64,000 bases of DNA. It comes from Oscillospiraceae bacterium. Its GTDB lineage: Bacteria > Bacillota > Clostridia > Oscillospirales > Oscillospiraceae. Under the pieces are notes generated by a model. It was given only the letters and a program-made list of their open reading frames with translations, made no database searches and had not been told where the DNA came from. Both the position numbers and the translations under genes were made by a program. The stretch lies in the NCBI GenBank assembly GCA_017405865.1, contig JAFQZN010000022.1:62001-126000 (forward strand), given 5' to 3'. Position 1 is the stretch's first letter. Every line of letters starts with the position of its first letter. Below are positions 33,836 through 42,009 of this stretch, piece by piece.

Positions 33836-35029
33836 ATGGCTGGTCTGACGCTGAAAAACGTCGAAAAAATCTATCCTTTTACCAATGAAGACAAAAAGGC
33901 GAAGAAGTGGAAGAGAAAGAAGAACGAAATTGAGGAGCCCGAGAAGAAGGTTAATCTCCAGATCACCGACAAGGGTGTGGTCGCTGTGCAGCAGTTCAGT
34001 CTGGACATTGCAGATAAAGAATTTATCGTGCTGGTCGGACCATCCGGCTGCGGCAAGTCCACGACGCTACGCATGATCGCCGGGCTGGAGGAGATCACCT
34101 CCGGCGAGATTTATATCGACGGCAAGCTCGTCAATGACGTTGCGCCGAAGGATCGCGACATCGCGATGGTCTTCCAGAGCTACGCGCTCTACCCCCACAT
34201 GACGGTCTACAACAACATGGCGTTCTCGCTGAAAATGAAGCACACGCCCAAGGACGAGATCGACCGCAAGGTACGAGAGGCTGCGGAGATCCTCGACATC
34301 ACCGAGTATCTGCACCGCAAACCGAAGGCGCTTTCCGGCGGCCAGCGGCAGCGCGTCGCCATCGGCCGCGCCATCGTGCGCAATCCGAAGGTCTTCCTGA
34401 TGGACGAGCCGCTGTCCAATCTGGACGCGAAGCTCCGCAACCAGATGCGCGCGGAGATCATCAAGCTGCGCGAGAAGATCAACACCACCTTCATCTACGT
34501 CACCCACGACCAGACGGAGGCGATGACGCTGGGCGACCGCATCGTCATTATGCGCGACGGCTTCATCCAGCAGATCGGCACGCCGCAGGAGGTCTTCAAC
34601 CATCCCGCCAATCTGTTCGTCGCGGGCTTCATCGGCACGCCGCAGATGAACTTCTTCCGCGACGCGCAGCTCAAGAAGAACGGCTATACCTATTCCGTCG
34701 AGATCCTCGGTAAGGAGTTCGTCCTGCCCGAGGACAAGCAGGAGAAACTGCACACCGACGGTGCAGAACCCGGCAAGGTGATCGCAGGCGTCCGTCCCGT
34801 GCATCTGACGATCGCTGACGACGGCATCGCCGCGACGGTGGACGTCTCCGAAATGATGGGCAGCGAGCTGCACCTGCACATGGACGTGGGCGGCAGCGAC
34901 GTCGTTGCCGTCGTTCCGACTGCCGATCTGAATGTCGGCATGATCGCGAACCATCAGAGCGTTCACTTCACGATGAAGCCCTACCTGATCCATCTGTTCG
35001 ATACCGAGACAGAAAAGAGCCTGCTGTAA
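33836..35029 (+). CDS. MsmK/UgpC-type sugar ABC ATPase
   Basis: This 397-residue multi-use ATPase of CUT1 sugar importers has Walker A GPSGCGKST (68-76), signature LSGGQRQRVAIGRA, Walker B FLMDEPLSNLDAK and a C-terminal regulatory TOBE-type domain (IAGVRPVHLTI). A lysine-rich insertion (about residues 18-46, KKAKKWKRKKNEIEEPEKK) splits the first strands. From memory, similar insertions occur in related Clostridia proteins. It is usually shared by many importers. No permease or binding protein lies beside it here. TGGAGGTAC precedes the ATG, and a terminator-like hairpin follows at 35197. Confidence 0.9.
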   Translation: MAGLTLKNVEKIYPFTNEDKKAKKWKRKKNEIEEPEKKVNLQITDKGVVAVQQFSLDIADKEFIVLVGPSGCGKSTTLRMIAGLEEITSGEIYIDGKLVNDVAPKDRDIAMVFQSYALYPHMTVYNNMAFSLKMKHTPKDEIDRKVREAAEILDITEYLHRKPKALSGGQRQRVAIGRAIVRNPKVFLMDEPLSNLDAKLRNQMRAEIIKLREKINTTFIYVTHDQTEAMTLGDRIVIMRDGFIQQIGTPQEVFNHPANLFVAGFIGTPQMNFFRDAQLKKNGYTYSVEILGKEFVLPEDKQEKLHTDGAEPGKVIAGVRPVHLTIADDGIAATVDVSEMMGSELHLHMDVGGSDVVAVVPTADLNVGMIANHQSVHFTMKPYLIHLFDTETEKSLL

Positions 35030-35196
35030 AGAAAACGGCAGCATAACGCAGAGAAGCAGCGGTGTTACCGGTGCTTGCAACGGTCAGTCGCACCCACGGT
35101 GTACGGGTGCACAGTTCTTCGGCTGCTCGGAGCAAAAGGCCGATATTCCTGCTTTAGGGTGATCGGGAATAATCTTCCCGATTTCCCGCATAACCC

Positions 35197-35232
35197 AAGC
35201 CACCGCTTCGGGCATCCGAAGCGGTGGCTTTG
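35197..35232 (+). terminator. Terminator-like hairpin after the MsmK gene
   Basis: AAGCCACCGCTTCGG pairs perfectly with CCGAAGCGGTGGCTT around a GCAT loop; only TT follows the stem. It lies 168 bases after the stop codon. Confidence 0.7.
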
Positions 35233-35408
35233 TGCGGCTGCCGGCAACGGACAATGGCAGCGAGACAGCTCATAGACTGTACGATACGATACAAAAATAT
35301 GATACAAATCAACGATCCGACTTTTAGTCCGAAAGGATAGACAATTTGGATGGTATGGGGCAGAGAGCCACAGAAGAATGATGATGTCAAAAGTATATGT
35401 GCATCAAT

Positions 35409-35615
35409 TCACGCAATTTGTGTCTGCTTTTTTCCAATTATTTCGCAGGAAGCAATGACAGCAAATCACGCAATTCTTAAAAAAATAGAAGATGTTCATT
35501 CACGCAATTAGTGGTCGCGAAAGGTGGCGCGACGATCACGTCAAAAGACAAGCAGAATAACACTTCACAATCACGCAATTATGGGTACGGTATCGTTGCC
35601 GCAATTCACGCAATT
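35409..35615. repeat. Five-copy TCACGCAATT direct repeat
   Basis: The decamer TCACGCAATT occurs at 35409, 35466, 35500, 35571 and 35606, all in the same direction, spaced 57, 34, 71 and 35 bases apart. Copies 1 and 5 extend to CAATTCACGCAATT. The surrounding DNA is AT-rich with no supported gene. The array could be a regulator or replication-initiator binding cluster. The repeat is too short for a CRISPR. The gap 35030-36429 holds this array, the tRNA-tail cassettes and an HTH fragment; I see no intact gene in it. Confidence 0.75.
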
Positions 35616-35843
35616 CTGAAAGCACAACTTCTCAAGCCGTTTGCCAAAAACCCTGATAAATACAGGGAAAAGCGGATTTGGAAGTAAAAACGATTCGTTA
35701 TGTGGAAATAGAAAAAGAACAATCAAAAAATATAGAAAACTGAGAATTATTTGAGGATCAAAAGTTTTCGATTTTGCAGATTTTACGAACCATCTGAATT
35801 TTCTGAACTCTTTGTAAAAATGATGTTCTATGGGGTTCAAGAG

Positions 35844-35874
35844 GCCGCTGGTTCGAATCCAGTCACTCGGACCA
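35844..35874 (+). repeat. tRNA 3'-end-like segment, cassette 1
   Basis: This 31-base segment contains the T-arm GCTGG-TTCGAAT-CCAGT, the acceptor strand CACTCGG, the discriminator A and CCA. The matching 5' acceptor CCGAGTG and a D-arm are absent upstream, so this is only the last third of a tRNA. An identical 31-base copy lies at 36031-36061. Confidence 0.8.
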
Positions 35875-35909
35875 AAAACTCCGCAGGGCATAAGCTCTGC
35901 GGAGTTTTT
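35874..35909. terminator. Terminator of cassette 1
   Basis: AAAAACTCCGCAG pairs with CTGCGGAGTTTTT around a ten-base loop, directly after the tRNA CCA end. The same 36-base sequence recurs at 36209-36244. Confidence 0.88.
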
Positions 35910-36030
35910 GCATCTGCAGGAAAGGACGAACCGGCGGCCTCTTGATTGTCATCCCTTCGCGGTTGCCGCGCAGCGGCGAGCGAATGGGGACATCATGCCG
36001 CACGGCAGTGCCCGCGCGAAGCGCTGCACT

Positions 36031-36061
36031 GCCGCTGGTTCGAATCCAGTCACTCGGACCA
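36031..36061 (+). repeat. tRNA 3'-end-like segment, cassette 2
   Basis: This is identical over 31 bases to cassette 1 but is preceded by different DNA containing a GCAGTGC...GCACTGC hairpin, and is followed by a different terminator. Confidence 0.8.
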
Positions 36062-36098
36062 ACAATCGGGACAGTCCTTTCGGACTGCCTCGATTGTT
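36061..36098. terminator. Terminator of cassette 2
   Basis: AACAATCG and CGATTGTT close a long stem with inner CAGTCC/GGACTG pairing and a TTTC loop. A close relative is found at 37499-37534. Confidence 0.82.
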
Positions 36099-36111
36099 CT
36101 TTCTATATGCT

Positions 36112-36126
36112 GTGACTGGATTCGAA
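36112..36126 (-). repeat. Inverted tRNA-tail fragment
   Basis: GTGACTGGATTCGAA is the reverse complement of the T-loop/acceptor part of the cassettes. It faces cassette 3, so the two can form a long hairpin. Confidence 0.7.
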
Positions 36127-36188
36127 AGGCGGCTTTTGGCGACAGTCCGGTGGACTGTCGCAACCGCCGTGGCTTTTCCGCAGAAAAG

Positions 36189-36209
36189 CGAATCCAGTCA
36201 CTCGGACCA
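36189..36209 (+). repeat. tRNA 3'-end-like segment, cassette 3 (shorter)
   Basis: The last 21 bases of the same tRNA end (CGAATCC through ACCA) are directly followed by a copy of the cassette 1 terminator. Confidence 0.78.
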
Positions 36210-36244
36210 AAAACTCCGCAGGGCATAAGCTCTGCGGAGTTTTT
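36209..36244. terminator. Terminator of cassette 3
   Basis: This 36-base hairpin is identical to the one at 35874-35909. Identity of both tRNA tail and terminator shows that the unit was copied as a whole. Confidence 0.88.
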
Positions 36245-36362
36245 GTATCTTATCACACAGGGAAACATTACAGAAGCGGAACTTGCAAGAAGACTGGGTA
36301 TCACGCCGCAAAAGCTGAGTTATAAGTTTAAGAAAAACAATTTTAGCCTTCCAGAATTTTGA
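36243..36362 (+). pseudogene. XRE-type helix-turn-helix gene fragment
   Basis: Directly after cassette 3 an open frame of 39 codons reads as the C-terminal part of an HTH protein (ITEAELARRLGITPQKLSYK, then KNNFSLPEF and stop). The recognition-helix pattern is clear, but the N-terminal part is replaced by the cassette terminator and no ribosome site is present. It looks like the leftover 3' end of a regulator gene cut by recombination at the tRNA-tail sequence. Confidence 0.6.
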
Positions 36363-36368
36363 AAACTC

Positions 36369-36397
36369 TTGCAGACTTTCCGTGTTTCGTTTATAAT
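36369..36397 (+). promoter_or_regulatory. Promoter of the orphan gene
   Basis: TTGCAG (36369-36374) and TATAAT (36392-36397) are separated by 17 bases, 32 bases before the GTG start of the next gene. Confidence 0.8.
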
Positions 36398-36429
36398 GAA
36401 GAAAACGTACCGGATGGGAGGCAAGAGCC

Positions 36430-37431
36430 GTGAATGAAGAATTGCTGGAGCAATGGGCAAAGCTTTATCATTTTACCCGGGAGATCAGCGAGCTTGAACC
36501 CTGGGAACGACTGACAGAGGAAGACGCACTTGTCTATGCGCAAAAGGAAAAAGGGAAAGAACTGGTGTTCAGCGTTCTCGGCAATGCGTGCCCCTTCTGC
36601 GGAATTGCCTGCTATCCGAGTTGGGCTGCTTACAGCAGGGCTCGTCTGCGCTTGCGTGGGAAGAATGGCCGACAAGAGCCACTGTTTATGCTGCAAGACG
36701 CCATGATCGGAATCTGGGGTGCAAGGAAGGACGTCAGCAAGGACAACTACGAAATAATCAAAGCGTTAGGGCTTCGGGGACATGGAGATGGAAGTTGGCT
36801 GCATTTTGAAAAATATGAGGAAGGCTTCTATCCAGCGACGCTCTCTGAAGTAGAGGTGGAGGAGCTTGCTGATGCCATGGGAAATCTCTACATGATGATG
36901 CGGGCAATTTATGAGAATCGTCTTCCCGACTTCAAGCCGGGCATGATGCTTTTGCGCTGGTATGACGAGAAAACCAAGCTTTACATGACACACCCGTTCC
37001 CGATGCAGAAGCTGGCAATACCAAGCTACCCCGTGGTTCACATTAAGGAGAATGATTACTTCCAATCAACCGCAGCCCTGCCAACGGTTGCGTATACCCT
37101 GTCTTTGGATTGGTCCTATCTTCCCTTCACCGCAAAAGACGGCGGACGCGAGTTTTTCCCAAAGCTGCTGCTTGGCATTAATCAGGAAGAGATAATCCTG
37201 TGCAGCGATTTGCTTTCCCCAAACCAAAGCCGGGTCAACATAGTCTTCAACGCAATAGAGCAGTTGTTTCGCAGCGCAGGAAAGCCCAATGCAATCCGGG
37301 TCTGTGACCGGGAGTTGGAGGCAATTCTGTCCGAGTTCTGCCATAAGCTCGGGATTCGCCTGAACTATATGAAAACACTCCCAGCGCTGAACCGTGTTCG
37401 TAAGATGTTTATTGACCATATGACGAGATGA
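36430..37431 (+). CDS. Orphan 333-aa protein, DUF6930-like by memory
   Basis: I do not firmly recognise this 333-residue protein. The N-terminal half has ELEPWERLTEEDALVYAQ and the CPFCGIACYPSWAAY cysteine cluster. The C-terminal half has EIILCSDLLSPN and later IRVCDRELEAILSEF, a pattern I associate with DUF7309/DUF6930 proteins of unknown function. No signal peptide or membrane segment is visible. The start is GTG at 36430, eight bases after GGGAGG. It has its own promoter and is framed by tRNA-tail/terminator cassettes on both sides, which suggests it came in as cargo of a small mobile or recombined segment. Confidence 0.72.
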   Translation: MNEELLEQWAKLYHFTREISELEPWERLTEEDALVYAQKEKGKELVFSVLGNACPFCGIACYPSWAAYSRARLRLRGKNGRQEPLFMLQDAMIGIWGARKDVSKDNYEIIKALGLRGHGDGSWLHFEKYEEGFYPATLSEVEVEELADAMGNLYMMMRAIYENRLPDFKPGMMLLRWYDEKTKLYMTHPFPMQKLAIPSYPVVHIKENDYFQSTAALPTVAYTLSLDWSYLPFTAKDGGREFFPKLLLGINQEEIILCSDLLSPNQSRVNIVFNAIEQLFRSAGKPNAIRVCDRELEAILSEFCHKLGIRLNYMKTLPALNRVRKMFIDHMTR

Positions 37432-37493
37432 TTTACTTCCAGAATCTGTGTCTGCTGCTATCTATGTTTCGACAAATCCGCTATAAACACTAC

Positions 37494-37534
37494 GACCAAC
37501 AATCGGGGCCGTCCTTTCGGACTGCCCCGATTGT
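37494..37534. terminator. GACCA plus terminator, cassette 4
   Basis: GACCA followed by ACAATCGGGGC...GCCCCGATTGT with a TTTC loop is closely related to cassette 2's end, although the T-arm is missing. It lies between the orphan gene and the converging lipoprotein gene and can end both transcripts. Confidence 0.82.
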
Positions 37535-37583
37535 CTGCTTTGTACGTTATTTCATGCGATGGCGCAGCTTTCAGTGCATTAAG

Positions 37584-38876
37584 TCAGGGACGTCTGCCGC
37601 CGCCCATGCCGCCGAAGTCGCCCATGCCGCCCATGCCGCCGCCCATCATCTGGTTGGGGATGGAATCGACCTGCTGCCCATTGACGATGAGCGTACCGCC
37701 ATTGAACTGCGCGGTGCCGTCGTAGTCGAAGGGGGACTGCGCGGTGACGTCGATCGTGCCGCCGTTGATGACGATGTTCCCGTTGGAGTCGATGCCGTCG
37801 GTGTCGCCTGCGCCCATCACGACAGTCAGGGTGCCTGCGTTCATCTCAAAGGTCGGCGTGTAGGCGGACGACTTGTAGGCCGCGTTGACGCCGTCGTCGG
37901 ATGCCGAGATGGAGATGTCGCCTCCGTTGATCTGGATATAGGTCGCCTCCAGACCCTCCGCCGCAGTGAGGATGATGCTGCCGCCGTCGATCTGCAGAAG
38001 CGTGTTTGCGTGGATCGCGTCGTCGCCGACGGTGATAGTGAAGCTGCCGCCTGCAATGTAGATGCTGCCGAGCGTATCGTCGTCGCTGTTTTCGGCGTGC
38101 AGACCGTCCTCGCCTGCGCTGATGGTGAACGTGCCGTCCGCAATGGCGAGGCTGTCCTTTGCCCGGATGCCGTGCTTCGCCGCAGAGATCTCATACACAC
38201 CGTCGGTGATCGTCACCTCGTCCTTGCCGACGATGCCGCTGCCTGCTGCTGCACTGATGCAGAGCTTGCCGCTGCCGTTGAAGGTGACGTCGTCCTTTGC
38301 AAAGACGACCGCGTCCACGTCGTTGTCGTCAATCTGCACGTAGCTGCCCCCGTTGGAGAGCGTGTTGACCGAGCCGCCTGCAAGCGTCACAAATACCTTG
38401 TCTGCCTGCACGACGTAGATCGCGGCAAAGGTTTCGGAATGGATTGTCGCTCCGTCGAGGACGAGCTGCACCTTGTCGTCCTTGCTGACATTGACGATGA
38501 TGCTGCCGTTATCGAGCGTGCCGGAGAGCACATAGGTGCCTGCGGCGGTGATCGTCACATCGCCGCCGTCGATCTGCACGCCGTCGCCGTCTGCTGTGGC
38601 GGACGCGCCGTTCAGCGTGATCGTGACTGCTTCGTCCGTATCGTATTCGCCGGACAGATCACGGTCGGAGAAGGCACCGCTGTTGTCTGCGGAAGATGCT
38701 GCGGTTGCGCTGCTGCTGTTAGAAGCAGCCTCGCTTGCACTTGCTGTGCTTTCCGTTGTGGTGGCGACGGCGACGGTCGCCGTCTGGGTCGCTGCAATCC
38801 CGCAGGCGGACAGAAGCAGTGCTGCTGCCAGCGTAAGAACGAGAAGCGTAGCGAGATGATTCTTCAGAATTTTCAT
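37584..38876 (-). CDS. Beta-helix lipoprotein, DUF4353-like
   Basis: This 430-residue lipoprotein has lipobox LLSAC with Cys25, followed by a low-complexity Ser/Ala/Thr stretch. Short repeated strands with a GGS/DGV-x-ISAS rhythm (residues about 90-400) then run as in a right-handed beta-helix. The domain is named a carbohydrate-binding DUF4353 in databases, from memory. The C-terminus is Gly/Met-rich (MMGGGMGGMGDFGGM). A GGAGG site precedes the ATG. In related bacteria such proteins occur beside VTC/DUF4956/CotH genes, and the VTC/DUF4956 operon is indeed nearby, which suggests a shared surface process. Confidence 0.83.
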   Translation of the reverse strand: MKILKNHLATLLVLTLAAALLLSACGIAATQTATVAVATTTESTASASEAASNSSSATAASSADNSGAFSDRDLSGEYDTDEAVTITLNGASATADGDGVQIDGGDVTITAAGTYVLSGTLDNGSIIVNVSKDDKVQLVLDGATIHSETFAAIYVVQADKVFVTLAGGSVNTLSNGGSYVQIDDNDVDAVVFAKDDVTFNGSGKLCISAAAGSGIVGKDEVTITDGVYEISAAKHGIRAKDSLAIADGTFTISAGEDGLHAENSDDDTLGSIYIAGGSFTITVGDDAIHANTLLQIDGGSIILTAAEGLEATYIQINGGDISISASDDGVNAAYKSSAYTPTFEMNAGTLTVVMGAGDTDGIDSNGNIVINGGTIDVTAQSPFDYDGTAQFNGGTLIVNGQQVDSIPNQMMGGGMGGMGDFGGMGGGRRP

Positions 38877-38976
38877 GATGAATACCTCCGTTCATGTTTG
38901 ATTTCTGCCGTCATTGTAGCACACGGAAGGAAAACAATCTCCGAAAAACAACGGCAGAAAATACGCAGAATGCACG

Positions 38977-39003
38977 AAAAAAGAACGCCGACGGGCGTTC
39001 TTT
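38977..39003 (-). terminator. Terminator of the two-component operon
   Basis: On the minus strand AAAGAACGCC pairs with GGCGTTCTTT around a four-base loop and a T-run follows, 12 bases after the histidine kinase stop. The lipoprotein gene downstream is therefore probably transcribed separately. Confidence 0.85.
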
Positions 39004-39014
39004 ATATGTGGTTC

Positions 39015-40364
39015 TCAAGTGGGGAAGACGGCCTCAAAGACCGCGCCGCCGTTGTTCCATACACGCAGCGTTCCGTGATATGTCTCCGCAACAGACTTTG
39101 CGATGGCAAGCCCGATGCCGTGCTTCCCGCCCTTTCCTTTATAAAAGCGTTCAAAAACGTAGGGCAGATCCTCCGGCGCAATGCCAACTCCGTCGTCGGC
39201 GACGCGGACGGTGACCGCCCCTTCCTCGCTGCGGCAGGTCAGGTGGATGTCTCTGCTTGCGTAGCGCACCGCGTTGGAGATGAGATTGCCGAACAGCCGC
39301 TGCGCGTCCTGCTCACGGATTGCCAGCAGGACGGGCGCTTCGTCGAAATCAAAAGAGAAGGTGAGGCTTCTCTTTTCCGCCTCCGTGTGCTGCTCCGAGA
39401 CGCAAAGCGACAGCACCTCGCGCAGGTCAATCGGCTCTGCTTTGCCCTCCTGTCTGCCCTTGCCCATGCGCGAAAGATAGAGGATATCCTCCACCATGTT
39501 GCCGAGCTTGTCCGACTCCGAGAGGATGACCCTGCCTGCAGTTTGCGGCTCAATGACTCCGTAGACGATGCCCTCCGCATTTCCGCGGATGGAGGTCAGA
39601 GGCGTCCGCAGCTCATGGGAGACGTTTTGGAAGAAGGTTTCCTGCTTTTGCTTCGCCTCCTGCAGTTCTCCGACCATGCGGTTCATGGATTCGGCAAGCT
39701 GCGTAAACTCCACGTCACGGAACGCCAGCTCCTGCTGCTCGAGTTTGCCGCTGCCGATCTGCGCGGCAAAATCGGACAGCTTCTGCACCGGCTTTGCAAA
39801 GGTGCGCGCGAAGCGGCGGCTGAAAAGGACCGAGATCAGGATCGCCGCGAGGACGACGATTAATAAAATCACATTTACCTGCCGGGAAAACGCCGTGATG
39901 GCAGTCACGTCCGCATAGACGAGCAGTCGGTTGCTTTGCTCCATGGAGTCCTGCATCAGAGAGATCGTATAGGTTCCGCGGTCGAGAGAGACGACTTTAC
40001 TCTCCGTACCGACAGACAGTGCCTGCTCGCGGACGCAGGCTGCCAGCGCCTCTGCCACATCCCGCTCCCCGTGCAGCACGACGACGATGGAGCCGTCCTC
40101 GGAGAGGACCGCAGCGCTGTATTCTGCGCCGGTCACATGATCCGGTCGCTCGTCAAAGGGAGGCTCGTCCCGGGGGAACTGAACGGCTCCGCGCCGATCC
40201 TCGGAAATGCTCTGCGTCACCTCGCCCAGCTGCGTGGAGACTCTGGAGCGGATATAGCTTTGCATCGCGATATTGAATGCCAGCATCACGGCGAGCAGGA
40301 TCGCGCAGGTCAGCCCGATCAGCGTGAAGGTCAGGCGCGTTCGGATATGTCGCTGCTTTTTCAT
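39015..40364 (-). CDS. Sensor histidine kinase
   Basis: This 449-residue membrane kinase has helices near 10-30 and 163-182 enclosing an extracellular sensor of about 130 residues, a HAMP-type linker, and a HisKA box FFQNVSHELRTPLTSIRG with His250. It has the N, G1 and G2 boxes of the ATPase domain (GNLISNAVRYA, VRVADDGVGI, KHGIGLAIAK). The signal sensed is unknown. Its start overlaps the response regulator stop by four bases, so the pair is co-translated. Confidence 0.93.
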   Translation of the reverse strand: MKKQRHIRTRLTFTLIGLTCAILLAVMLAFNIAMQSYIRSRVSTQLGEVTQSISEDRRGAVQFPRDEPPFDERPDHVTGAEYSAAVLSEDGSIVVVLHGERDVAEALAACVREQALSVGTESKVVSLDRGTYTISLMQDSMEQSNRLLVYADVTAITAFSRQVNVILLIVVLAAILISVLFSRRFARTFAKPVQKLSDFAAQIGSGKLEQQELAFRDVEFTQLAESMNRMVGELQEAKQKQETFFQNVSHELRTPLTSIRGNAEGIVYGVIEPQTAGRVILSESDKLGNMVEDILYLSRMGKGRQEGKAEPIDLREVLSLCVSEQHTEAEKRSLTFSFDFDEAPVLLAIREQDAQRLFGNLISNAVRYASRDIHLTCRSEEGAVTVRVADDGVGIAPEDLPYVFERFYKGKGGKHGIGLAIAKSVAETYHGTLRVWNNGGAVFEAVFPT

Positions 40365-41062
40365 GCGGTTTCCTCCAATCGGAAGCCGTAGCCCCAGACG
40401 GCGGCGATATTCACGCCGCAGCCGCCCAGCTTCTGGCGCAGCCGGCGCACGGTGTCGTCCGTCGCTCTGGTTTCTACCACGGATTCAAAGCCCCAGACGG
40501 TATTGAGCAGCTCCTCGCGGGAGACGGCCTGATCTTTGTGCAGCATCAGATATTTCAGCACCTCATATTCCGTCGGCGTCAAAGCAAGGGGCGTACCGTT
40601 GTTGAGAATATGCCGCCTGTCTTCGTCCAGCGTCAATCGTCCGACGGTTACGGCGGCAGGCGCAGACGGCTCATGCTTCCGGCTTTCAAAGTCGATCCGC
40701 CGGAAGATCGCGCGCACCCGCATCAAAAGCGCCATGGCGGAGAAGGGCTTGGTGATGTAGTCGTCGCTGCCGAGGCCAAGACCCATGGCGTAGTCGTTTT
40801 CCGAGTCGCGGGCGGTCAGCATAATGATCGGCACCGTGCTGATCTTGCGCAGCTCCGTGCAGACGGTAAAGCCGTCCGAGCCGGGCATCATCACGTCAAG
40901 GATCGCCAGATCGCAGGGCGTCTGACGGAAGCGCTCGAGCAGCAGATCGCCGGTGGGGAAGTCCTCGACGGCGTAGCCGTCGCTGGAGAGGAAGGTCTTG
41001 ACGATCTGCCGGATATTGTCGTCGTCGTCGGCTATATAGATGCGCTTGCTTTCTGTTTGCAT
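40361..41062 (-). CDS. OmpR/PhoB-type response regulator
   Basis: This 233-residue regulator has receiver Asp56 in AILDVMMPG, the acidic pocket ADDDDN, Lys in TKPF, and a winged-helix output domain with LTPTEYEVLKYLM and RATDDTVRRLRQKLG. The start at 41062 is chosen because the receiver begins directly after it and GGAG lies ten bases upstream; the longer frame would run into the divergent promoter region. It likely controls genes on both sides, such as the VTC/DUF4956 operon. Confidence 0.92.
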   Translation of the reverse strand: MQTESKRIYIADDDDNIRQIVKTFLSSDGYAVEDFPTGDLLLERFRQTPCDLAILDVMMPGSDGFTVCTELRKISTVPIIMLTARDSENDYAMGLGLGSDDYITKPFSAMALLMRVRAIFRRIDFESRKHEPSAPAAVTVGRLTLDEDRRHILNNGTPLALTPTEYEVLKYLMLHKDQAVSREELLNTVWGFESVVETRATDDTVRRLRQKLGGCGVNIAAVWGYGFRLEETA

Positions 41063-41153
41063 TTCATTCGGCTCCGTTTCTGCGTTTTTCTTTATTATAT
41101 CAGCGCATGAACGCAAAATCAACGGGGACGAGCGATGCAAACAGCCGCAATCC

Positions 41154-41187
41154 ATACGAAGCGCTTCGTGCGCTTTTCGTATTTTTT
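41154..41187 (+). terminator. Terminator-like hairpin in the divergent gap
   Basis: ATACGAAGCGC pairs with GCGC and TTCGTAT (two-base bulge) and six T residues follow on the plus strand. It lies between divergent genes, so it could stop antisense transcription into the VTC operon or be part of a leader. Confidence 0.45.
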
Positions 41188-41277
41188 GCCGCGAATTCTC
41201 GGAGATTTCCGCCTGCGCCGTCTGCTATGATTTGGGCAGATGAAGCCAATGGGCTTTGCTGAAAGGAGGCAAACAAA

Positions 41278-42009
41278 ATGAATCAGCTGCAAACCTGCTT
41301 CAAGCGCTATGAAAAGAAGTATCTGCTGACCAGAGCGCAGTACCTCGCGGTACGGCTCGGTATGGCGACATATATGACGCCCGATGCACATCCGCACTAT
41401 ACGATCAGCAATGTGTATTACGATACGGAGCATTACGATCTGATCCGCACGTCGCTGGAGCGGCCGGTATATAAGGAAAAGCTGCGGCTGCGCAGCTACG
41501 GCGTGCCCGCAGAGCGCGACAGCGTGTTCGTCGAGATCAAGAAGAAGTATGACGGCGTGGTCTACAAGCGCCGCGTCACAATGCCGATGCAGGACGCCGC
41601 CTCGTGGCTTTCCGGCGTGTCGGACGGCAGCGGCAGCCAGATCAGCCGCGAGATCGAATGGTTCCTGCGGCTGTACCGCCCGGAGCCGAAGGTCATGATC
41701 GCCTATGACCGCGAGGCGTGGGCGGCGGCAGACGGCGGAGAGCTGCGTATCACGTTCGATACCGGGCTGCGTGCCAGAGATAACGACGTCGATCTTCGCT
41801 TCGGCGATCACGGTCTGCCGCTTCTGCCGGACGACCGGATCCTGATGGAGGTCAAGATCCCCGGTGCAGCACCGCTGTGGCTGACGAGGCTGCTCTCGGA
41901 AAACCGCATCTTCCCGACGTCGTTCTCCAAATACGGAACCTATTACAAGCAATTCGTGCTCGGCGGCATGCCCGCCGCAATGCAAAAGGAGGTCATTCGC
42001 AGTGCTTGA
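41278..42009 (+). CDS. VTC-domain polyphosphate polymerase-like protein
   Basis: This 243-residue protein has the VTC tunnel-fold pattern: RYEKKYLL at the N-terminus, SNVYYDTEHYDL, KEKLRLRSYG, VFVEIKKKYDGVVYKRR and a late RILMEVKIPG. Basic residues and paired acids at these places bind triphosphate and metal in the family. In yeast, VTC makes polyphosphate, while bacterial versions are mostly uncharacterised. It is predicted soluble. A GGAGG site precedes the ATG. The DUF4956 gene overlaps its end, an arrangement common in Clostridia. Confidence 0.85.
   Translation: MNQLQTCFKRYEKKYLLTRAQYLAVRLGMATYMTPDAHPHYTISNVYYDTEHYDLIRTSLERPVYKEKLRLRSYGVPAERDSVFVEIKKKYDGVVYKRRVTMPMQDAASWLSGVSDGSGSQISREIEWFLRLYRPEPKVMIAYDREAWAAADGGELRITFDTGLRARDNDVDLRFGDHGLPLLPDDRILMEVKIPGAAPLWLTRLLSENRIFPTSFSKYGTYYKQFVLGGMPAAMQKEVIRSA

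Noticed and set aside
35409..35615. CRISPR array
   Set aside because: The repeats are only 10 bases long and unevenly spaced (57, 34, 71, 35), and no cas genes are present, so this is not a CRISPR array.
35844..36209. Complete tRNA genes
   Set aside because: Only the T-arm and 3' acceptor with CCA are present. No pairing CCGAGTG strand, D-arm or anticodon arm is found within 100 bases upstream of any copy.
37428..39863. Long plus-strand reading frame of about 811 codons
   Set aside because: It lies opposite the DUF4353 lipoprotein and the histidine kinase, which have lipobox, catalytic motifs and ribosome sites. The plus-strand translation has no family features and is an antisense shadow of GC-rich codons.
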